Shown one piece after another: positions 1 to 6,402 of a DNA stretch of 6,402 nucleotides. A program made the translations under genes and the position numbers. The notes under the pieces are model-generated. The model was given only the letters and a program-made list of their open reading frames with translations, ran no database searches and was not told where the DNA came from. Source of the stretch: JBOFCO01 sp051646105 (GTDB taxonomy: Bacteria > Pseudomonadota > Alphaproteobacteria > Rhodobacterales > Rhodobacteraceae); assembly GCA_051646105.1 (NCBI GenBank), contig JBOFCO010000006.1:1-6402 (forward strand). The letters run 5' to 3'. Numbering within the stretch: the first letter of the stretch is position 1; each line of letters begins with the position of its first letter.

Positions 1-379
1 CCAGCTTTGCAAGGCGACGGTTCTCTACCAGACGGCGGACCATGGCCTGGCCTTCGGCGTCGTCGAAAAGATCGCCAGCGCGGCCGGTTTCTGCCCCGCC
101 TGCGAAAATTTCCGCGCCATGTGCCCGGCCCTCCAGACAGGCATCAAGCCGTGCGAGAAGCGTGGTGTGATCCCCGGCCAGCAGCGCGATGCGCCGGGGC
201 TGATCTTCCCTGCCCAGAAGCAGCGTGGCAGAGACCGCGCGCAGATCGGCCAGCGGATTGCGTGCCAGCCAGCCGCGAAGGTTGCTGATTTGCGCATGAA
301 GCTGCGCATCGCCGCGCGCACTGAGGGCAAACAGATAAGGGCCGGTGCCAAAGGCGGTCGCCTCGCGCCGCGGCGGTGA
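1..379 (-). other. KS2 C-terminal linker (LD-type), truncated by the window edge
   Basis: Residues about 2008-2133, the end of the visible polypeptide. After KS2 the segment LFALSARGDAQLHAQ begins the same alpha/beta linker fold that follows KS1, and GREDQPRRIALLAGD matches the central strand of that linker. Near the edge DDAEGQAMVRRLVENRR resembles the helical part found in trans-AT linkers just before the YPFxxxRYW signature, which would lie outside. No AT motif appears. The frame continues out of the window, so further processing domains of the KS2 module are expected beyond position 1. Confidence 0.82.
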
Positions 380-3300
380 TTGCAGGATCACATTGGCATT
401 GCTGCCCCCCGCCCCGAATGCGCTGACGGCAGCGAATTTTTCAGCCCCGGGGTTCCAGTCCTGCAGGCGATCGACCAGATGGAAAGGCTTGCGGTCCAGC
501 TCCAGCACGGGGTTGGTCTTTTGGATATGCAGCGTAGGGGCCAGCTTTTCATGCCGGAACTGCATCAGAACCTTCACAATTCCGATCATCCCCGCCGCCG
601 CTTCGGCATGGCCGAGGTTGCTTTTTACCGATCCGAGATGGCAGCCCGGATGCGTGCCATCGGCATTGAGCGCGCTGTCCAGTCCCTCCAGCTCGATCGG
701 GTCGCCCAGAGCGGTGCCGGTGCCGTGGGCCTCGACATAGCTGACCTGCCTCGGGTCGATCCCCGCTGCCTCCAGTGCGCTGGTGATTACCTTCGCCTGC
801 GACGCTGCGCTTGGTATCGTGCTGCCGTTGACCGTTCCGATATGATTGATCGCTGTCCCCAGAATGACCCCGTGCACGGGGTCGCCATCGGCCAGGGCCC
901 GGGAAAGCGGCTTGACCATGATGCAGGCCGATCCTTCGCCGGGGACATAGCCATCCGCCGTGGCCCCGAAGGCCGCGCAATGCCCCGCGCGGGACAGAAA
1001 TCCGCCCGCCGAAAGGGTAAGATACTTGTGCGGATGCAGCGAAAGGTTCACGCCTCCGACAATTGCCGCCTCGCAATCGCCGCTGGCAATCGCCTGCCGC
1101 GCCAGATGCAGGGCCGTCAGCCCGCCCGAACACATCGTATCAAGCGCCAGACAGGGGCCGTTCACGCCAAGCATCCCCGAAATCCGGCTGGCCGTGGACG
1201 AAAGCAGCGATACCGCCGACATCTGTTCGCCCCGCAGCGCCACATCCAGACCGAAATGCTGGTACTGTTGCCACATCGAGGCAACGAAAACGCCCACCGG
1301 GCGGCCCTTCAGCGCCTTGCGGGAATAGCCTGCGTCCTCGGCCGCCGACCATGCGGTTTCCAGGATGATGCGTTCCGCCGGATCGGCGCGCTTCGCATCA
1401 ATGGGAGTCATGCCGAAGAAATCGGCATCAAAGCCCGCCACGTCAGCAAGGAAGCCACCAAAATCGCAGATGTTGCCCTTGCGGCCGTCCTCGTTGCGGA
1501 ACAGGTCGGCAGGCCAGCGATCTTGCGGGATCCGGCGAACGGAATTGCGGCCGCTGGCAAGGTTTTCCCAAAGCGCATCGACGCCGTCGGCATCAGGGAA
1601 GCGCCCTGCCATGCCGATCACGGCCAACGGTTCCTGATGAACGGCTTCGGCAGCCTTCTTGCGCAAGGATGTCAGCATCGGCACGCCACGGGGCAACGCG
1701 GCGGTTTTGGGCATCACGGCGGTGGAAACAGTCCCGGCGATCCCATCTCCGACCAGTGCTGGCAGCGCCCCGGCCTTTTCGGTCAGCAGCCAGTCGGTCA
1801 GTTCGTTTATGCCGGGGCAGTCAAAGAACAGCGATTTCGGCAGGCTGCCCAGCTTTTCCTCCAGCGTGAAGGTCATCTTCATCACCATCACGGAATCGAC
1901 GCCAAGGGCCGCAAAGGCATTCTCGCGCCGCACCTGATCGGCGCTCAGCCCGGATTCTGCGGCAAGCAGATCGCAGAGGCAGGACCGCAGGGCATCGCGC
2001 AACGCACCGCTGTCGGTCTGTGTTCCGACAGGTTCCGCAACCGCTGCGCTGGTCGGGCTTGGGCGGTCAACGGGCGTTGCGGCGAATTTCGGGACGGGTC
2101 GCAGGGTAAACCGTTCCGCGCGCCACAGGACGGTGCCGGATGCGTCGGTCAGGGTCAGCGCATAGCAGCGTCGCGCCGGACCGGACAACAACGGTTCCGC
2201 CACGGCCCATACGGCATCGGCGGTTTCGCCATGCCACTCCACCCCTTCGAATTCCGAAGGCAACCAGGCGGTATCGTCACCTGCCAGATCGTTGCCACAC
2301 AGAACAACCGCCTGCATGGCCGCGTCCATGGCCAGCACATTGCGCCGCCAGCCCGGTTCAGAGGTCAGGCCGATGCGGGCCCAGCAGGCACTGCCGACAT
2401 AGGCCGTCGCGGTCAGGCAACGATAAAGCGGCCCGTATTCCAGCCCCGCACCGGAGAATTGCTCGTAAAGCCTGTTTACCTGCTCTACAGCTTCGGGGGG
2501 TGTCATCGTCGCCGTCGGTTGCGGGGTCACGGCGCTTTGCGCCTGAAGCACGATAGCTTCGGACGACATCGGGCGCAGTTCCACCGCCAGACCACGGCCA
2601 TGTGCGAAAACAGAGGTGGAAAGTTCCGCTGCGCCCTCCGGCGCGGCCCCGAAAGGCAGGCCGATGCGCGCCACCGCAAGCGCGATCCGCGCACCTGGAA
2701 TATGCACCGCCAACGCCCTGCGCGCGGTTTCCAGCATCATCGCGGCAGGCATCAACGGTCGGCCCGCGATGACGTGCTGTTCAAGAAGCGGTTCCCCGGG
2801 CATCCAGCGACTGTCATAGCCCACCCCGTCCAGCGCGGGACGAAGCCGGTGCAAAAGCGGGTCGGCTGGCTGCCCTGCAACGGTTGCCTCCACCGGCGCG
2901 GCGTCCAGCCAATAGCGGTCGCCGCCAAATGGATAAACCGGGATTTCGACGCGAGGACCGGCTTCGGCGGTCAACGGTTCTCCACTCAGGAAGGCACTGG
3001 CTTTCTCTTGCAGGGCAAGATCCGCGGCGGTTTCCGCCAGACCGGGCACCCGGAGCAAGCCGCGTTCTGCCTTGCCATCCAGCCATTCAGACAGCAGCGC
3101 GGCGGCTTCGGCATGATTGCCCGCCATCAGCGCCAGACGACAAGCCATTTGGGCGCGGCCAGTGACTGAGGTTCCGGCAATCGCGGAAAAGGGCAGACCC
3201 TGTGCGACGGCACCCTTCAGATAATCGATCCAGCGGCTCGCATAGCGGCGCAGCGCCTCGTCATCTCGCGCCGAAATCACCAGCAATGCCGGCCCGTTTT

Positions 3301-6300
3301 CTGCCCGCAGCCCGGTTTCCGGCGCCGCACCCACGACCAGATGCGCATTGCTGCCGCCGGCGCCAAAGGCCGAAATCCCGGCAATACGATCCGCGCCCTG
3401 CCAGCTCTGCGTCCCGTGTTGAAGATGCAGTGCGCTGTCTTCCAGGCGCAGCCGGGCATTTGGAGTGTCGGAATGCAGGCTGGGCACCAGCAGCCCGTGG
3501 CGCAGTTGCAGCACCACCTTGGCCAGCGCCGCGATCCCCGCCGCGCCTTCCAGATGGCCAATGTTCGATTTCACCGATCCTAATGCGCAATCCGTCTGAC
3601 CGCTGCCTGCGAAAGCCTGCCGGATGCCCTCGACCTCGATCGGGTCGCCAAGCGCGGTGCCGGTGCCATGCGCCTCGATATAGCTGACACGGTCCAGCGT
3701 TCCCGCCGCCTCATGCGCGCGGCGGATCACCTTTGCCTGCGCGGCCGGGCTTGGAACTGTCATCCCCGCGCCGCGCCCGCCATGGTTCAGCGCCGAGGCC
3801 AGAAGGACTGCCTGCACCGGATCGCCATCGGCGAGGGCCCGATCGAGCGGTTTCAGCAGAACGGCACCGACACCTTCGCCGGGCACATAGCCGTTTCCGC
3901 CCTCGCCAAAACTGCGGCAGCGTCCGTCATCGGAAAGCATCTGGTTCTGGCACAGGAAACGGTACTTGTGCGGATGCGACATAAGGTTGACACCGCCCGC
4001 AATCGCCATCCGGCATTCGCCCCGCCGCAGGCTTTCCATCGCCAGATGCAGAGCCGACAAGGATGACGAGCACATGCTGTCCAGCGCAAAGCTGGGGCCG
4101 GTCAGGTTCAGGCTGTAGGACACCCGGTTGGCAATGGCCGCATAGATCGAGGCCGCGACCGAGCCTTCGGCGTCGGCCCCCTGCAACTGATACTGGCCCC
4201 ACATGGCACCCACGAACACGCCCACCGCCGCGCCATCCAGTGCCTTCGGATTCAGGCCCGCCGATTCCACCGTCTGCCAGGCGATCTGAAGAAAGCGGCG
4301 TTCCTGCGGATCGAGCAGCCGCGCCTCACGCGGGGGAATGTTGAAGAAGGCGGCATCGAAGCGGTCATGATCGGCGATGAAGCCTCCGTCGGAGGCATAG
4401 ACCTTGCCGCGTGCGCCACGACCATCGCCCAGCAAGGCGGCATGATCCCATCTGTCCTGCGGAACCGGCGTGATCGCGTCTTGTCCGGCCAGAAGACCGG
4501 TCCAGAATTCGTTCAGGTCGCGCGCGCCGGGATATTCGCCCGCCATGCCGATCACGGCCACCGGCATGCCGGGGGCATTGCCGGAAACCGGCTCCGGTTG
4601 TGCCTTGGGTTCCTGCGCCGGAACAGGCCCGGGCCTTGCTGGCACGGACTCCGCCCCGGCCATTGCCAGTCCGGTGCCGTCGGCAAACCCCTTGAAACGC
4701 GCCTCGGCCCCGGTTTCGATCATCAGCGGCATGATCCGCCCGTCACCCGGTTCCGTCAGCGCGGCATAAAATGCCGCCACGGCGGCATCAGTCGGCAGTG
4801 GGGCCAGGCCGGTTTCTGCAGCAAGATGCGCCGCACGGCGCGTGTCGGGTGCCATGCCGCCTTCGGCCCAGAGCGGCCAGTTCATGCACAGGGAGGCACC
4901 GGCTCTCTCGCCCATAGCGACAAGCCGCGCACGTTCAGCAAGGAACCCTGCCATCGCGCCATTGGCAAAGGCGTAATCCGCTTGCCCGACATTGCCGATG
5001 ACCCCTGTAATCGATCCGCAGGCCGCGAAAAAGGCCAGCGGTTCCCCCCGGCTCAGCATATCAAGCTGTTGCAGCGGGGGCAGTTTCACTGCCAGAACGG
5101 TCTGCGCATCGGCCAAGGATTTGTCGGCAAGGAACCCGTCGCGCAGCAGCCCCGCGCAATGCAGGATACCGCCGATGCTGCCAAAGCGGGCCTTGGCCGC
5201 CTTCCAAGCCTGTTCCATGGCGGGGCCGTCCGCAATATCGGCCTGAAGTTCCTGAATTTCGGTGCCGTCAGCGACCAGATGCCGCAATTTCGCGGAAAGC
5301 GCGCCAGAGGCCGCCCGTCGCCCGATAAGGCAGAAACGGCGGTGCCCCCGCGCATGGAAAGCATCCAGCAGATGCTGCGCAACAGCCCCTTGCGCCCCGG
5401 TGATTACGATGGCACCGCCGACAGGGCTGGCATGCGATAACGGCACGGCCGGAGCAAGTGCCAGAGCCTGCCGCATGCGCGTTCCGGCTGCGCCGCCATG
5501 GTCAATCCATTCAAAGCCGCGGTCCGGCTCGGGCGCGGCAAGTTCCGCGCGCAGGTCGTGCGCGGCCCCGGTCACGATCCGCCCTGAAAGCCGCGGCGTT
5601 TCCCGGGCCATCGTGCGGAAAAAGGGAACAAGCGCCGACGCCGACGCCATGTCAGGGGCAATCACGACGAGCCGCAGGGCCTGTCTGGCTTCGACAAGCC
5701 TTTGCGCGATACCCAGCGCCGCATCCAGCAGCGCATCGGCTGGCCCTTCCGGGGCGACCCAGACGACACCCTCAAGGCCGGTCTGCCCCTGCCATTGCGG
5801 CAGACCGTCAAGAACCGCCCCTTTGCCGACGGCCGCCCAGTTGCCCGGACAGTCCTTCATCTTTGGCAGCGGTGCCCTTTCCCAGACCTCGGTCGCACGG
5901 AACAGGCCGGCCCCTGTCCGCACCGTTGCGCTTTCTGCCGCTGCAACAACCGTGCCGGGGGCCGAAAGACCCATCCCGGAAAAATGGTCAGCCAGCGCGC
6001 GGACGCTGCCGTATTCGTAGCAAAGCGTGGGATAGAAGGTCTTGCCGAAATGCTGTTCGAATGCGCGCGACAGCGCCATCAGCGCGCCAGAATCCAGCCC
6101 GAGATCATAGAACGGTATATCCACGTCCGGCAGGGCCGCAAGTCCGGCCTCCATCCGGACGACACGCGCTACGAAATCCGTGAGATTGCCTGCAATCCCG
6201 ACACCGGGATTGTCGCAGGCCACATTGGTCGCGGCCAGGGTGGAGATACCTTCCGACCGCAGCCAGCACGCCAGCTGCGCAGCGGAACCTTGTTCATAAA

Positions 6301-6402
6301 GGAGCGTCGGATACAGCGTGCGGCCAAGACAGGATTCCAGTTCCGCCGAGACGTTCAGCAGGTCAGAGGAATCAAGACCCATCTCGTAAAAACCGATGTC
6401 CG
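1..6402 (-). CDS. Trans-AT type I modular polyketide synthase, internal fragment (partial at both ends)
   Basis: A giant multidomain enzyme that extends and processes a polyketide chain tethered to carrier proteins, acting in the cytoplasm. The minus-strand frame is open across 2,133 codons (6400 down to 2) with no stop, so both gene ends lie outside. Domain order is ACP1(partial)-ACP2-KR-KS1-linker-DH-ACP3-KS2-linker(partial). Catalytic residues seen: KS1 Cys777/His911/His949, KS2 Cys1757/His1892/His1931, KR Lys439/Ser463/Tyr476/Asn480, DH His1209/Asp1359, ACP Ser11, Ser104 and Ser1503. No acyltransferase lies between KS1 and DH: the gap is about 150 residues and ends in PVYPFGGDRYW. Together with KS signatures such as HPHKY, GYVPGEGVGAVLLKPL and SMCSSS/TMCSGG, this places it in the trans-AT class, so a discrete AT should be encoded elsewhere. 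The layout resembles a dehydrating bimodule. PKS identity is near certain and the trans-AT class very likely; the product is unknown. Confidence 0.97.
380..1630 (-). other. Ketosynthase domain 2 (KS2), trans-AT type, CSGG variant
   Basis: Residues about 1591-2007. This KS opens the next module and receives the chain from ACP3. It starts at PLAVIGMAGRFPDADG. The triad is complete: Cys1757 in LDTMCSGGLTALHLA (codon 1130-1132), His1892 in VEAHGTGTALGDPIE, His1931 in VKSNLGHAEAAAG. Trans-AT-like signatures include GGVNLSLHPHKY and GYVPGEGSACIMVKPL. Two departures from the usual pattern are seen: the two serines after CysSer are glycines (CSGG, against CSSS in KS1), and the closing motif reads GGSNANVIL instead of GGSNAHVIL. 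Neither removes a catalytic residue, so activity is expected. Because trans-AT KSs group by the chemistry of the chain they accept, these changes may reflect substrate preference, perhaps for an alpha,beta-unsaturated chain made by the DH. Confidence 0.96.
692..745 (-). repeat. Copy in KS2 of an imperfect direct repeat shared with KS1
   Basis: This segment encodes the HGTGTALGDPIE region of KS2 and matches 3635-3688 in KS1 at 49 of 54 bases in the same orientation, offset by 2,943 bases (981 codons). It reflects the paralogy and strong conservation of the two KS domains rather than a mobile repeat. Such stretches can support recombination between modules. Confidence 0.75.
1775..2014 (-). other. 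Acyl carrier protein domain 3 (ACP3)
   Basis: Residues about 1464-1542. The phosphopantetheine site is FAALGVDSVMV with Ser1503 (codon 1892-1894), preceded by helix I (LRDALRSCLCDLLA) and a D/E-rich loop and followed by LEEKLGSLPKSLFFDCPGINELTDWLL. Its sequence differs from the ACP1/ACP2 pair (GVDSV rather than GLDS, and SLFFDCPGI rather than YPTLxYEY), so it belongs to a different ACP subtype. It is a single carrier serving the KS1-DH module. No beta-branching Trp follows the motif. A linker of about 48 residues with a basic helix (LTSLRKKAAEAV) leads into KS2. Confidence 0.93.
2081..2869 (-). other. Dehydratase domain (DH)
   Basis: Residues about 1178-1440. The DH removes water from a beta-hydroxyacyl-ACP to give an alpha,beta-alkene. 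The double-hotdog signature motifs are all visible: HVIAGRPLMP (HxxxGxxxxP, catalytic His1209, codon 2774-2776), GLEYGPLYRC (GYGPxF-like, near 1319-1328), AMDAAMQ (DxxxQ, catalytic Asp1359 and Gln1363) and WLPSEFEGVEW (LPxxxEGV-like). Both catalytic residues are retained, which favours a true dehydratase over an enoyl isomerase or pyran synthase, where the Asp is often changed, though sequence alone does not exclude cyclase activity. There is no KR between this DH and ACP3, so its hydroxyl substrate probably comes from the KR of the preceding module. A B-type (D) hydroxyl would be expected to give an E double bond. Confidence 0.93.
2909..3331 (-). other. KS-to-DH linker (LD/AT-docking-type region), no acyltransferase
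   Basis: Residues about 1024-1164 follow KS1. The segment begins with PALLVISARDDEALRRYASR, matching the start of the flanking alpha/beta linker that trails KS domains, and ends with the post-linker signature PVYPFGGDRYW. At roughly 140 residues it cannot hold an AT domain of about 300 residues, and no GHSxG nucleophile motif is present. In trans-AT synthases this linker is the presumed docking place for the free-standing AT. Here it is the main positive evidence that extender units are loaded in trans. Confidence 0.88.
3332..4564 (-). other. Ketosynthase domain 1 (KS1), trans-AT type
   Basis: Residues about 613-1023. A KS takes the chain from the upstream ACP onto its cysteine and, if condensing, joins it to malonyl-ACP by decarboxylative Claisen condensation. 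The domain starts at PVAVIGMAGEYPGA and ends at GAGGSNAHLVV. The triad is complete: Cys777 in LDSMCSSSLSALHLA (codon 4070-4072), His911 in IEAHGTGTALGDPIE (3668-3670), His949 in VKSNIGHLEGAAG. Trans-AT-like signatures include GGVNLMSHPHKY, GYVPGEGVGAVLLKPL and TVPSPAAQAKVI. The active-site motif has Ser where most trans-AT KSs have Thr (DSMC rather than DTMC). Its substrate is expected to be the beta-hydroxyl intermediate left by the preceding KR. The following module contains only DH and ACP, as with non-condensing KS0 domains of dehydrating bimodules, but the intact HGTGT His argues for retained condensing ability. Confidence 0.97.
3635..3688 (-). repeat. Copy in KS1 of an imperfect direct repeat shared with KS2
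   Basis: Partner of the 692-745 copy, covering the HGTGTALGDPIE region of KS1 with five mismatches in 54 bases. A shorter similar match lies around the HPHKY-coding parts of both domains (near 1021-1035 and 3961-3975). Confidence 0.75.
4565..4675 (-). other. Pro/Ala/Glu-rich interdomain linker between KR and KS1
   Basis: Residues about 576-612 are low in complexity and rich in Pro, Ala, Glu and Gln (for example VPARPGPVPAQEPKAQPEPV). No catalytic motif or predicted fold is evident. Such flexible linkers commonly separate the last processing domain of one module from the KS that begins the next, so this marks the module boundary within a single polypeptide. It holds no recognisable docking domain, which agrees with the reading frame running straight through. 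Confidence 0.8.
4676..5914 (-). other. Ketoreductase domain (KR), predicted B-type, with N-terminal structural subdomain
   Basis: Residues about 163-575. The KR reduces the beta-keto group of the ACP-bound intermediate with NADPH. Residues 163-326 resemble the degenerate, non-catalytic Rossmann half found in PKS KRs; the catalytic half starts at VGGAIVITGAQGAVA. Catalytic residues are present: Lys439 (AVKLPP), Ser463 (CGSITG), Tyr476 and Asn480 (QADYAFAN). The loop after HCAG reads LLRD; Asp421 matches the last Asp of the LDD motif of B-type KRs, and no A-type Trp is seen before GQADY, so a D-configured hydroxyl is predicted. The C-terminal MNWPLWAEGGM stretch is typical of trans-AT KRs. Two oddities: the cofactor loop reads TGAQGAVA where TGGxGGLG is usual, and the usual FSS before the loop serine is replaced by a CGS context. 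The KR probably acts on ACP1/ACP2, which precede it. Confidence 0.93.
5978..6199 (-). other. Acyl carrier protein domain 2 (ACP2)
   Basis: Residues about 68-141 form a complete ACP. The attachment site is FYDLGLDSG with Ser104 (codon 6089-6091). A hydrophobic helix I (LTDFVARVVRMEAGL) precedes it, and the YPTLCYEY signature follows it with a helix ending near DHFS. It is the second member of a tandem pair with ACP1; a linker of roughly 15 residues separates them. Tandem ACPs usually act in parallel and raise flux through a module. No Trp follows the GLDS motif at the position associated with HMG-synthase-dependent beta-branching, so an ordinary elongation role is favoured. The KR lies directly downstream, so in this module the carrier domains precede the reductase. 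Confidence 0.92.
6245..6402 (-). other. Acyl carrier protein domain 1 (ACP1), N-terminal part missing
   Basis: Residues 1-52 are the C-terminal two thirds of an ACP that carries the growing acyl chain on a phosphopantetheine arm. The attachment motif is FYEMGLDSS, with Ser11 (codon 6368-6370) as the modified serine, followed by the helix II/III signature YPTLLYEQ. The first helix lies beyond the window end. The domain closely resembles ACP2 just downstream (same FY-x-x-GLDS and YPTL-x-YE pattern), so the two form a tandem pair, a common arrangement in trans-AT synthases. The Trp that marks ACPs used in beta-branching is not seen after the GLDS motif. Confidence 0.88.

Noticed and set aside
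549..1133. A 194-codon minus-strand open frame in a different phase
   Set aside because: It overlaps KS2 in a shifted frame. The KS2 frame carries the Cys-His-His triad and the shifted one carries no motif; no frameshift is needed to keep the PKS frame open.
2081..2869. DH as a pyran synthase or enoyl isomerase
   Set aside because: Both the HxxxGxxxxP histidine and the DxxxQ aspartate are intact, which favours a normal dehydratase. The alternative cannot be fully excluded from sequence alone.
380..3169. A 929-codon open frame on the + strand, ATG to TGA
   Set aside because: It lies in exact codon register opposite the PKS frame, so it stays open because TTA, CTA and TCA codons are rare in the GC-rich sense strand. 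Its translation is rich in Arg, Gln, His and Gly with no recognisable domain, while the opposite strand encodes intact PKS motifs throughout.
2909..3331. Possible degenerate acyltransferase between KS1 and DH
   Set aside because: The region is too short for an AT and has no GHSxG or other AT motif. It matches a KS-linker of the trans-AT type.
4367..5440. A 357-codon open frame on the + strand
   Set aside because: It is in the same antisense register over KS1 and the KR. It ends at a TAA that is simply the complement of a TTA leucine codon in the PKS, and shows no domain of its own.
5262..6183. Overlapping + strand open frames of about 240-250 codons
   Set aside because: They are Ala/Arg/Pro/Ser-rich translations typical of out-of-frame GC-rich DNA, and lie opposite the ACP2-KR coding region with clear conserved motifs.
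1..6402. Promoters, terminators, RNA genes or attachment sites inside the window
   Set aside because: The window is continuous coding sequence, and I saw no tRNA-like, CRISPR-like or insertion-sequence-like structure.

Overview
The whole window is an internal piece of one very large gene on the minus strand. Minus-strand codons whose lowest + coordinate is 2 mod 3 are open from 6400 down to 2: 2,133 codons, no stop, no frameshift, and neither the start nor the end of the gene. All other long open frames, including a 929-codon one on the + strand (380-3169), are shadows of this frame. There is no intergenic DNA and I see no RNA gene, promoter, terminator, mobile element or CRISPR array. Residue numbers below count from the first complete codon at 6398-6400.

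The product is a modular type I polyketide synthase of the trans-acyltransferase (AT-less) class. In protein order (6402 down to 1) the domains are: ACP1 (partial) - ACP2 - KR - Pro/Ala-rich linker - KS1 - KS-linker with no AT - DH - ACP3 - KS2 - start of a second KS-linker. Both ketosynthases have Cys-His-His triads. The KR keeps Lys, Ser, Tyr and Asn and has an LxD loop typical of B-type KRs. The DH has HxxxGxxxxP and DxxxQ motifs. All three ACPs keep the phosphopantetheine serine. Malonyl units would be supplied in trans by a separate acyltransferase encoded elsewhere.

Read as an assembly line, an upstream KS outside the window would elongate the chain on the ACP1/ACP2 pair and the KR would make a beta-hydroxyl. 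The chain then passes to KS1-DH-ACP3, a module with a dehydratase but no ketoreductase of its own, and on to KS2. This matches the 'dehydrating bimodule' layout known from trans-AT systems, where reduction occurs in one module and dehydration in the next. KS1, however, has an intact HGTGT histidine, so it may still condense. The likely local product is an E-configured double bond, but this is inference.

The DNA is GC-rich and the codon use (GCC/GCG, CGC, GGC, but also CTT and TTG for Leu) fits a proteobacterium, possibly an alphaproteobacterium such as a Rhodobacterales member. This host guess is weak. The final metabolite cannot be named from this fragment.
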